64,000 bases of DNA, taken from Ancrocorticia sp047602305. Its GTDB lineage: Bacteria > Actinomycetota > Actinomycetes > Actinomycetales > Actinomycetaceae. Made by a program: the position numbers and the translations under genes. The stretch lies in NCBI GenBank assembly GCA_047602305.1, contig JASGHO010000001.1, positions 124,001-188,000 of the forward strand, given 5' to 3'. The notes beneath the pieces are model-generated. The model was given only the letters and a program-made list of their open reading frames with translations. It made no database searches and was not told the origin of the DNA. This document shows, piece after piece, positions 1 to 7,214 of the stretch. How positions within the stretch are numbered: position 1 is the stretch's first letter; each line of letters opens with the position of its first letter.

Positions 1-547
1 GGCCCTCGATGCGGTCGGCCACCGCGTCCTTCGCGGTGAGGAAGAGCGCTGGGACATCCGGCTGGAAGGCGCGGATCTTGGCGAGAACCTCTAGGCCGTC
101 GAACTCGGGGAGCATCCAGTCGAGCACCAGCACGTCGGGCACGAAGCCGCGCGCAGCCTCCACCGCTGCGCGGCCGGAATGGGCCACCTCGACCTGCCAG
201 CCGCAGATGGTCAGGCCCATGGAGACGAGGTCGGCAAGCATCGGCTCATCGTCCACCACCAACGCCCGCACCGGCGATCCGCCCGGGTGCTGGAGCTGGG
301 GCAGCTTGTCGCGCAACTTGATGAGTTCGGGGCCGACGCCTGCCACCAGCGGCGACGCGGACGAAGGCTGCGAGGACGCGCCTGATCCGGGAGTTGCGCC
401 TGATCCGAGGGCCGAGTTCGGACGAGACGCCGGTTGCGAAGCGGAAGCGGACTGCGAGGAGGAAGAAGCCATGGAACCATTATGGGGCGTGATGGCAGAG
501 CGCGTCTGTAGTGGCTGGTCCATGTGCATCCTCATGACGGTTCTCAT
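1..547 (-). CDS. Response regulator, receiver domain (partial, C-terminus outside window)
   Basis: This is the N-terminal part (about 182 residues) of a two-component response regulator that runs off the left edge. The receiver domain starts near residue 94: the acidic pocket D99/D100 lies in VVDDEP, the phospho-acceptor is D143 in VLVLDWMLP, and T171 and K173 lie in LTAK. The output domain is not visible; an OmpR-type winged helix is likely but inferred. The start at 547 was chosen because GAGGAGG lies 5 nt upstream; an in-frame ATG at 472 has no such site. The chosen start gives a Ser/Ala/Pro/Gln-rich, apparently disordered extension of about 90 residues ahead of the receiver, which is unusual. 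It lies downstream of the polyphosphate-polymerase genes on the same strand and could control them or respond with them. Confidence 0.85.
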   Translation of the reverse strand, partial: MRTVMRMHMDQPLQTRSAITPHNGSMASSSSQSASASQPASRPNSALGSGATPGSGASSQPSSASPLVAGVGPELIKLRDKLPQLQHPGGSPVRALVVDDEPMLADLVSMGLTICGWQVEVAHSGRAAVEAARGFVPDVLVLDWMLPEFDGLEVLAKIRAFQPDVPALFLTAKDAVADRIEG

Positions 548-587
548 GGCTTCCTCCTCGGGTTGTGTGTTGCGTGAAATTGGTTGG

Positions 588-670
588 TCCGGCTACTTAA
601 GCCTTGGTGCACGAACTCGCACTTGTTGTTGATCAGTCCGGCTACTTAAGCCTTGGTGCACGAACTCGCA
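588..670. repeat. 34-bp direct repeat (two copies) in an intergenic region
   Basis: The 34 bp at 588-621 recur exactly at 637-670. Each copy begins TCCGGCTACTTAAGCC and ends GAACTCGCA. The second copy continues into a 49-bp stretch (660-708) that has a diverged equal-length relative at 10774-10822. CTTAAGTAGCCG near 700-711 is the inverse of the CGGCTACTTAAG in each copy, so the block can fold. Confidence 0.85.
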
Positions 671-755
671 TGTATAACGTTCACACTCGAGCACTAAAGC
701 TTAAGTAGCCGATTGCTCGCCGAGACCCGACAGCTCAGGTAAGCGAACTCGGCCG

Positions 756-2522
756 TTACGGACGGCCGCCGGTGCCCATGCCGCCCATTCCCATGGCGTC
801 GTATTCGCCCGCGGTCGCGGTGACGAGGGCGGTTGCCGCGCTCAGGTCCGTCTGCCCGTCGGAGGTGAGCTGGTAGACGGTGTACTCCTGCCCAGCTGTC
901 AACTTGTCCGAGGAAAACACCACGTGGGCAATGGACTTCGAGGCCGTGAACGTGGTGACGATCGTTCCGCTGGAATCGGCGATCGCCAGCGGGGTTCCCG
1001 CAGCCACATTCGCGCTAAGAGCGGTGCTGATCGAAGTTTGTGACGACGACGTCTCGGGCGCCTGCGCCATTCCCGAACTTCCGGTGGCGAGCAAAGTGCC
1101 ACCGGTGATCTCGAAGGTACCCGCCGCATCGAGCGCGGCGTTGCCATCATTTTCCGGACCGTTCACGGTGACGGTCCCGCCGCTGATCTCCATCGAGCCA
1201 TTGGAGTCCAGGCCGTCTCCACCGGCGTTCACCGTGACAGTGCCACCGGTGATGGTGATGGTTTGGTCACCGGCCGCTTCCATTCCTCCCATACCGCCTC
1301 CAGGCATCTGCCCGTGACCAGCGGGCATCTCGCCAGTCAAGGGCACCTCGCCCGAGGACGCACCATCGGCCGCAGTATCACCAGCGGCTGCGCCCTCAGT
1401 ACCCGCAGTATCTTCCGTCGAGGTGGTGCCGTAGCCACCGGAGGCGTTGATGCCGTCGTCGTTCGAGGTAACGGTGACCGTGCCGGCCGCAATGAGGATG
1501 CGTGCGGCCTCGATTCCTTCTCCGGACTCGGTGACGTCCAGGGTGCCGCCGGCGATGGTGATGGCGTTCTCGGCCTTGACGCCGTCGTCGTCCGTTGAAA
1601 CTGTCAGCGAACCGCCGAGGACTGAGAGCCAGCCGCGGTTCTCCTCCTCGTTATTATCCGAGCCGAAGCCGGTATCGGTGCTGGTCACGTCGACGCTGCC
1701 GGAGACGAGGACGAGGTAGTCCTTGCCGATGATGCCGTCGTCCACGGCGGTGACGGTGACGTTGGGGCCGTCAATGACGAGGCCGTCCTTGGTGTGGATG
1801 GCGTCGTCGTAGGTGCCGGTCACGGTCAGCGCGCCGGTGCCGGTGATCGTCAGGTCGGCCTTGGAATGGAGTGCGGCGGAGGTGTCCGTGTTGAGATCGG
1901 CGGTGTCGGTGGGGCGGGTGGCGGCGTCGGTCAGGGTGTTCTGCGAACCCTTGGCGAGGATGACGGTCACCTCGTCGGCGGCGGTGATGTTGATCGCCGG
2001 GCCGGTGGCGGAGGTGATCTTCGCGCCGTCCAGGATCAGCTGGAGCGCCGCCTCCGAATCCGAAGTGACCACGACCTGGCCCGCGAGGGTGCCGGAGAGA
2101 CGGTAGGTTCCGGTACCCGAAATCGTCACCACGGCCTCGCCGTTTGCTTCACTGACCGTGACATCTGCGGAGTCCGGACCGGAGGCCTTCGCGGAGGTGC
2201 CGGAGAGCGTCACCGTGGTGACTTCGGATTCCTGATAGACGGCATCGTCCGAATCGTAGTGGGTTGCGTCGGCGAGCTGGTCAGTCGAGGTGATAGCGAC
2301 GGCGGCCGTCACCTCGCCCGTTGTTGCGGTGCTCGCGGACTCGCTAGCCGATGTGCTGGTTCCGGTTGCGGAACTGGTTGTGGCGTCAGCGGCTCCGCCG
2401 GTAGCGCCGGCCGAGCATCCTGAGAGGATGAGCGCGCCGGCACCCAGCATGCCGAGCACGGCCGCATGGATGCGGCGGGTGCGGGAGGTCGCAGGCAGTT
2501 TGTAGAAACGAGAGATATTCAT
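756..2522 (-). CDS. Carbohydrate-binding lipoprotein, Cthe_2159-like
   Basis: This is a 588-residue secreted lipoprotein. The signal peptide ends in a lipobox LILSGC with the lipidated cysteine at residue 36. The mature chain is rich in Thr, Asp and Gly and made of repeating short strands such as GTLTVSTDDDGVKAEN and GGTVTVNAGGDGLDSNG, the pattern of the beta-helical Cthe_2159 family, whose founding member binds acidic polysaccharide. Two Gly/Met-rich stretches occur, one near the middle (GQMPGGGMGGME) and one at the C-terminus. The start at 2522 has GAAAGG upstream; a longer frame back to 2657 has no support. In many bacteria these proteins are encoded beside VTC polyphosphate polymerases and DUF4956 membrane proteins, as here. 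The ligand and its role in the polymer system are unknown. Confidence 0.85.
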   Translation of the reverse strand: MNISRFYKLPATSRTRRIHAAVLGMLGAGALILSGCSAGATGGAADATTSSATGTSTSASESASTATTGEVTAAVAITSTDQLADATHYDSDDAVYQESEVTTVTLSGTSAKASGPDSADVTVSEANGEAVVTISGTGTYRLSGTLAGQVVVTSDSEAALQLILDGAKITSATGPAINITAADEVTVILAKGSQNTLTDAATRPTDTADLNTDTSAALHSKADLTITGTGALTVTGTYDDAIHTKDGLVIDGPNVTVTAVDDGIIGKDYLVLVSGSVDVTSTDTGFGSDNNEEENRGWLSVLGGSLTVSTDDDGVKAENAITIAGGTLDVTESGEGIEAARILIAAGTVTVTSNDDGINASGGYGTTSTEDTAGTEGAAAGDTAADGASSGEVPLTGEMPAGHGQMPGGGMGGMEAAGDQTITITGGTVTVNAGGDGLDSNGSMEISGGTVTVNGPENDGNAALDAAGTFEITGGTLLATGSSGMAQAPETSSSQTSISTALSANVAAGTPLAIADSSGTIVTTFTASKSIAHVVFSSDKLTAGQEYTVYQLTSDGQTDLSAATALVTATAGEYDAMGMGGMGTGGRP

Positions 2523-2630
2523 GATGGCCTTTCGAGCTGAATGATTGGCACGAGTGACGCCGTCGGCGCGGTTGATGCGGTGACCACAGCACGTGATGCA
2601 GATGATTTGGATGTCTGAATCGGGGTGTGG

Positions 2631-2705
2631 TGAAAAATATCTTTGAAATCGCACCATGCCTGTACGTATGGCACATGCCTGGTCGAATAACGGAGATATT
2701 TTTCA
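2631..2705. promoter_or_regulatory. 12-bp inverted repeat upstream of the Cthe_2159-like gene
   Basis: TGAAAAATATCT at 2631-2642 is the exact inverse of AGATATTTTTCA at 2694-2705, with 51 nt between. The AT-rich arms stand out against the high-GC background. They lie between the polymerase gene and the lipoprotein gene, so they could be an operator pair or the foot of an intercistronic RNA structure. Confidence 0.5.
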
Positions 2706-2764
2706 GTGGCGTCACTCGGAGCCACGAATTTGAGAGGTATGTGAGTTGGGCGGGCTGGCGCGGT

Positions 2765-3751
2765 CTAGTCGACGACGGCCTTGAGGTACCGGTCGATTGT
2801 TCGGGTCCAGCGCTCGCGGGGTAGTTCGGGATGGAAGAGGGCGATTCCGGCGGCGTACTTCGAGGAAGGAAGCGGGCGATAGCCGGCGGCCCAGAGATAG
2901 CGGTCCGCGTTCGAGGCGTGGCCGGGAGACTTTGTCTCAACGATGACGGCATCCGAGTGGGCGGTCGCAGGGCCGGTTGCTATACCACCGGTTGCCGGGT
3001 TTCCGGTCGTGTTGTGACCAGTGCCAGGACTGTCCGCAGCGATCCACGTAAGGTCCTGATCAATCGTCAGCCGCATGTTCGATGCGGCCAAGTGAATCGT
3101 TGTGCGGCGATAGCGGGTGCACAGCACCGGTTCGAGATGAAGGGAGCGGGCATCGACGCGAGGAGCGAGACACTCGGCGATGAACTCGGAGGCGCTTAGA
3201 GATCCCGCCAATAGCCCGATACCGAGGGTGTCCCAAGTGGAGTCAGGCGTGTCCCGAGTGGAAGCACAAGCCTCCTCGCCCACCAACAGCGCATCCCACT
3301 CGATGCGGTTCTTGACTGTCTGCGTGCTCGCCGACTTGGTCTTCACTTCGAGGAAGCTCTGCCCGGAATCCATGTAGGTGCGGCGGCGGACTTTGAAACG
3401 GCGGCGATTCTTCTGCACGGCCATGCGATAGCAGGTCAGATCCGGAGTATCGAGATAGACCGAGTCATAGAGCGATGAACGGTTCCCATTGATGTCCAGA
3501 ACCCGCGCCTCCTCGAAAGAGTCCGCACTGGCGAGCCACGCGACCAACTCGCTGGCCATTGCCAGGGGAAGGACGTACTTGCGGTCGCTGCGAGTTTGAA
3601 GCGCAGCGAGAGTATTCAGCTCTTCGAGGCTGATGGCGGGCATGAGCTGCACGGCCCGGTTGAGTGAGTTGTTGAGTGAGTTGTCGAGCGGCTTGTTGAG
3701 CAGGTGGGTCGGTATGGTCGATGTGTCTGCCATGGTGAGGGCTGGTGTCAT
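2765..3751 (-). CDS. VTC-domain polyphosphate polymerase
   Basis: This 328-residue protein matches the VTC catalytic fold, which in yeast Vtc4 builds polyphosphate from ATP in a tunnel lined with basic residues. Characteristic elements visible are RSDRKYVLP (54-62), YLDT (99-102), the basic strand KVRRR (120-124) and EVKTK (135-139). No membrane segment is seen, so it probably acts at the cytoplasmic face together with the DUF4956 membrane protein encoded just upstream; the two genes overlap by 4 nt (ATGA) and are likely translationally coupled. The first ~35 residues, rich in Asn and Leu, are not conserved and the true start may be slightly downstream. Bacterial members are mostly assigned by fold, so polymerase activity is inferred. 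Confidence 0.85.
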   Translation of the reverse strand: MTPALTMADTSTIPTHLLNKPLDNSLNNSLNRAVQLMPAISLEELNTLAALQTRSDRKYVLPLAMASELVAWLASADSFEEARVLDINGNRSSLYDSVYLDTPDLTCYRMAVQKNRRRFKVRRRTYMDSGQSFLEVKTKSASTQTVKNRIEWDALLVGEEACASTRDTPDSTWDTLGIGLLAGSLSASEFIAECLAPRVDARSLHLEPVLCTRYRRTTIHLAASNMRLTIDQDLTWIAADSPGTGHNTTGNPATGGIATGPATAHSDAVIVETKSPGHASNADRYLWAAGYRPLPSSKYAAGIALFHPELPRERWTRTIDRYLKAVVD

Positions 3752-4470
3752 CGCTCATTCACCGTGCCTGCAAACCTGTGCGCGTGGGTCTCGCTCGGCT
3801 GGCGGTTCGTTCCCCACTCATTGGCCGTGGTCTCAGGCGCGTTCGAGCCGCGAAACTCGACAGGCGCGTGCTCACCCCGCTCACCATCCCCAACACCATC
3901 TGCGAAACTCTCGCTCGCCCCACCGCTTGCCAAGCGGTAGGTCACGTCCACGATTGTCTTGTCGAGCACGAAGTCGGTTTGGATGACAGTCACCTGGGTG
4001 ACGCGGGCCCGCAGCAACTCGGCCAGATAGGAGCTCAGCGCCGCTTCGTCCGCGATGGCCCGGTCCACAACCATGCGCTGCCTGCGCGCTCCGGCCATGA
4101 AGCGTGGGTGATCCACGACGGCCAGCACAAGCACCGGCAAGCCCATCAACACCGCTGTGAGCCACAGCTGCCCGACTCCGATTCCCGCGATGAGGCCCAT
4201 CGCGAGCGAGGAGAAGAAGTAGGCGACATCGTGCTGCTCCAACTCAGTGGAACGCAGCCGGATGATCGACAGCACGCCGAACAGTCCGAGCCCCACGCCG
4301 AGCGACGCCGTCGACGACACGTTAATCAGCGCCGACGCCACCACGAGCACGCCCGCGTTCGCTCCAATGAAGGACACCACCAGGTCCTTGCGCCCGTGCC
4401 TGCGGCGATACATCCCGAGTACGAGCAAAATGATGAGAGCCAGATCGATGGCTACCAGTGTCCAGTTCAT
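3748..4470 (-). CDS. DUF4956 family membrane protein
   Basis: This is a 240-residue integral membrane protein. Hydrophobic segments lie at about residues 3-20, 30-50, 55-70 and 82-125, followed by a soluble C-terminal domain of about 110 residues. The sequence LGLFGVLSIIRLRSTEL and the following YFFSSLAMGLIAG match the conserved core of DUF4956. The start at 4470 has AAAGGA at a good distance; an extension to 4503 is not needed. It is the first gene of the operon and overlaps the polymerase gene by ATGA. Members of this family are consistently found next to VTC-domain proteins and may serve as membrane anchor or translocation channel for the product; that role is inference from gene context. 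Confidence 0.85.
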   Translation of the reverse strand: MNWTLVAIDLALIILLVLGMYRRRHGRKDLVVSFIGANAGVLVVASALINVSSTASLGVGLGLFGVLSIIRLRSTELEQHDVAYFFSSLAMGLIAGIGVGQLWLTAVLMGLPVLVLAVVDHPRFMAGARRQRMVVDRAIADEAALSSYLAELLRARVTQVTVIQTDFVLDKTIVDVTYRLASGGASESFADGVGDGERGEHAPVEFRGSNAPETTANEWGTNRQPSETHAHRFAGTVNER

Positions 4471-4648
4471 GTGAAGTCCTTTCGTCGATGACTCCACTTT
4501 CACGGCGCAACCTGTGTTGAAACTGTGTTGGGTGCATGGGGAACTTATGAGTTTGGGGCGATCTGGCTCACGAAGGGGGAGTTGTACTCTGGCGGAGTGC
4601 AGGGAGAAGTTGGTGAAATAGCCCTAGAAACGTGGAGGAGGTCGGTTG

Positions 4649-5524
4649 ATGAGATGGCGACGACGACGGCGACTCAAGAAAGTCCGTCCCGGTGACGGCA
4701 GCGAACTCAAGAAGTATCGCCTGTGGCAGGGGGTCTCCCGTTCGCTCTTTTACATTGACCTGCCACGCGAGGAGGCAGGAGAGTCACCCGGCGAGAGTCC
4801 GATTGCGCAGAATGAGATGTGGCTTGACCAGCAGGGAAGGAGGTCTGAGTCCAGTGCATCTGGAGGCGAGGACACCCACGATACATACGCCATAGACGTT
4901 CACTTCTTTGCTGAGGACCTGTGGAGCGCGGAGGCTGCCGACAAGCTATCGGAGATTGGCTCGTCGGTGGAGGAGTTCATCTTTGGGCCGGACAATGATG
5001 ACGAGCTGGAGGCGGGAAAGAAGCGTAAGCCCCAGGCTCCTCCGGCCGCCCTGTACCGAAATGGCCTTCAGATTGCGCGCGCCAATCTTCCCGCGACGTT
5101 TGCTGTCCCGGGCGGCATTATCGAGGTGGAGAGTTCCCTGTACGGCATGAGCCGCATCCACTATGTGGCTGAAGGCGAGGCGGGGGAGACTGAAATCGTT
5201 CTGCAGCCGGATAGGAAGGCACCGGAAGGCTTACGCGCCAGATTTGATGGACGTTACCCACGCGCGAGCAAGACGATTGGGTGGGTGGCGATCGTGATCC
5301 TCGTTCTTGGTTTGGTGACTGGCCTTCCACAGGTGCTTGAGCTCTTCACAAACATGGACGTCGTTTCGACATGGCTTGGTTGGTCCTTCGAGTCGCCAAT
5401 TAAGCTCCCGAACTGGGCAAACACCACACTCTTTGTAGCCGGTATTCTTGCCGCGACGGAACGCGCACTCACCCTACGAAACCACTGGTTCCTCGACATG
5501 GACACCACCTGGTGGTCGCTCTAG
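4649..5524 (+). CDS. Hypothetical membrane-anchored protein
   Basis: I do not recognise this 291-residue protein. It starts with a strongly basic stretch (RWRRRRRLKKVR) and has an acidic, low-complexity middle. Residues ~130-195 look like a compact beta-rich domain (AALYRNGLQIARANLPATF, then VESSLYGMSRIHYV). A transmembrane segment follows at ~210-232 and a second hydrophobic stretch at ~256-275. A good ribosome site (GGAGGAG) precedes the ATG at 4649; a TTG one codon earlier is less likely. It is divergent from the polyphosphate operon, with 178 nt between the two starts, so both could share a control region. No catalytic motif is visible. Confidence 0.7.
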   Translation: MRWRRRRRLKKVRPGDGSELKKYRLWQGVSRSLFYIDLPREEAGESPGESPIAQNEMWLDQQGRRSESSASGGEDTHDTYAIDVHFFAEDLWSAEAADKLSEIGSSVEEFIFGPDNDDELEAGKKRKPQAPPAALYRNGLQIARANLPATFAVPGGIIEVESSLYGMSRIHYVAEGEAGETEIVLQPDRKAPEGLRARFDGRYPRASKTIGWVAIVILVLGLVTGLPQVLELFTNMDVVSTWLGWSFESPIKLPNWANTTLFVAGILAATERALTLRNHWFLDMDTTWWSL

Positions 5525-5576
5525 ATGCCCGGCTCCCATGCCTCAGGAATGAACCGAATGCGAGGACCTTTGGCGG

Positions 5577-6278
5577 CTAGTCGGAATAGGCCGGCCCAGG
5601 GTTGAGCCAGTGTTCGTAGGCCAGCCGAATCTGTTCCGGCAGCACACGCGAGGGTGACAGCTCCGGCAGGTCGTCCACCGGGAACCAGCTCACCGCGCTC
5701 GTCTCGTTGCTCGTATAGTCGAGATCCACCGCGCCCTCAGGTTCGCACACGTAGAACAGTTTGTAGATGTGATAGTCGAACGGCGGGTAGTGTGGCCACT
5801 TCTCTCTGTCGACGACGGCGGCCAAGTGCGTCGCCTTCACCTTCAGTCCGGCTTCCTCCAGTACTTCGCGCTCGGTGGCTGGTCCGGGAGATTCGAGAAT
5901 GTCGCACCAGCCGCCGGGCAGGGTCCAGCGGCCGTCGTCCAGGGTTTCGCGGACGAGAAGCACCTCGCCCTTCTTGTTGAAAACGGCGCCGCGCACGTCC
6001 ACTTTTGGCGTGGTGTACCCCGCTACTGAAGCGACCTTCTGGTCGTATTCGGAGAGAGGGTAGGCCGCGAGGTGTGCCATGAGGTCGCGGGCAAGTTCGC
6101 CCACGCGGGCGAAACGCTCAATGTCGAATTGGTCCTTGCCGTACCAGAGGCCGGTTTCGGAGATGGCGGTCAGCTGCATGGCGATGCGGCGGAGTTGCTC
6201 GGAGGCGGGGGAGAGCGACGTGGTTTCTTCATGAGGAACGTTGGAGACCATGTAGCGATAGTAATCCCGCTTGAGCAT
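5577..6278 (-). CDS. NUDIX hydrolase (YjhB-like, with N-terminal helical domain)
   Basis: This 233-residue protein carries a complete NUDIX box at about residues 122-145 (GGWCDILESPG, then REVLEEAGL), including the RE..EE metal-binding residues. NUDIX enzymes cleave nucleoside diphosphates linked to another group. The ~90-residue helical N-terminal part followed by GYTTPKVDVRGAVF is the layout of Bacillus YjhB-type proteins, annotated as ADP-ribose pyrophosphatase-like; the substrate here is not shown by sequence. It is convergent with the hypothetical membrane protein and divergent from the kinase gene. The start at 6278 lacks a clear ribosome site, so an internal ATG ten codons on is possible. 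Confidence 0.88.
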   Translation of the reverse strand: MLKRDYYRYMVSNVPHEETTSLSPASEQLRRIAMQLTAISETGLWYGKDQFDIERFARVGELARDLMAHLAAYPLSEYDQKVASVAGYTTPKVDVRGAVFNKKGEVLLVRETLDDGRWTLPGGWCDILESPGPATEREVLEEAGLKVKATHLAAVVDREKWPHYPPFDYHIYKLFYVCEPEGAVDLDYTSNETSAVSWFPVDDLPELSPSRVLPEQIRLAYEHWLNPGPAYSD

Positions 6279-6308
6279 CGTTGTACGAAACGATCACGGA
6301 AGGAATCG

Positions 6309-6372
6309 TAACTGGGCACCAGAGCGATGCGTATGCCGTCTACGGCACGGTGATCGCTGTGACGCCCAGTTA
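6309..6372. promoter_or_regulatory. 64-nt nested hairpin between divergent genes
   Basis: TAACTGGGC (6309-6317) pairs exactly with GCCCAGTTA (6364-6372). Inside, AGCGAT pairs with ATCGCT, and GCCGT with ACGGC forms the tip. The three stems are separated by small internal loops. There is no T-tract and the site lies upstream of both flanking genes, so it is not an obvious terminator. It may be a structured leader, a double operator or a small palindromic repeat. Confidence 0.55.
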
Positions 6373-6453
6373 GGAACCACGCGCTCCTCGGAGTGCCTCA
6401 GATCGCCCAGATAGTACCGGGTGTTCAGTAAACTCGGGCGCATGGAGATCTCA

Positions 6454-7095
6454 ATGACGCCCTCCCTTGAGGCGACCCTGCGCCAGCTAGCACAGCAACC
6501 GGACTGCACCATCCTCGGTATTGTTGGCGCGCCCGGCGCCGGGAAAACAACGCTGGTGGAGTCGATTCTCGCGTGGTCCACCGCCAATAATCTCACCGTG
6601 GCCTGGCTTCCGATGGACGGCTACCATCTTGCCGATGTGGAGCTGACCCGCCTCGGCCTGCTCCACAAGAAGGGCATCATCGAGACGTTTGACGGCTACG
6701 GGTACGTCAATACGCTGCGGCGCATCCGCGAGGGCAACGAACCGGTGGTCTACGCCCCGGCCTTCGAACGCGACCTAGAGCAGCCTATCGCCGGCGCGCT
6801 TCCCATCGCTAGCGGCGCGGACCTGGTCCTGACCGAAGGCAACTATCTTCTCGACCCGTCCAAACCGTGGACGGGTGTCCGCGATCTCGTGGACGAGATC
6901 TGGTTCGTGGACGCCAGTTCCGAAACCCGCCGCGCCCGCCTCATGACGCGTCACGTCCAGTTCGGTAAGTCGCCGCAGCAGGCCTCCGATTGGATCGACG
7001 ACGTCGACGCGCCCAACGGAGTCCGCATCCGCACTCAGATGGATCGTGCACATCGAATCATCGACTCCGAAGGAGACTTCGCCGAGCGAAACTAA
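6454..7095 (+). CDS. P-loop nucleoside/nucleotide kinase family protein
   Basis: This is a 213-residue kinase of the PRK/uridine-kinase/pantothenate-kinase-like group. The Walker A motif GAPGAGKT is at residues 25-32. WLPMDGYHLADVEL carries the catalytic-site Asp, and the C-terminal half has the GNYLL.......W and RLMTRH patterns typical of these proteins; in proteobacteria a relative is annotated as a fructose-transport-associated kinase. Proteins of this kind phosphorylate small metabolites with ATP; the substrate is not evident. The start at 6454 has GGAG 6 nt upstream; alternatives are ATG 6442 and GTG 6421. It appears to be a single-gene unit between the NUDIX gene and the ATP-grasp operon. 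Confidence 0.82.
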   Translation: MTPSLEATLRQLAQQPDCTILGIVGAPGAGKTTLVESILAWSTANNLTVAWLPMDGYHLADVELTRLGLLHKKGIIETFDGYGYVNTLRRIREGNEPVVYAPAFERDLEQPIAGALPIASGADLVLTEGNYLLDPSKPWTGVRDLVDEIWFVDASSETRRARLMTRHVQFGKSPQQASDWIDDVDAPNGVRIRTQMDRAHRIIDSEGDFAERN

Positions 7096-7214
7096 CGCCT
7101 GCTGCCCAACCATCGCGGCCGCCCGGACCGCCCCTGACCTGCGCCACCGGTCCGCAAACCGCCGCGATACGCATCCGTAACGCCCGCGAAATAAGCTAGT
7201 GTCACGCTTTTCCC

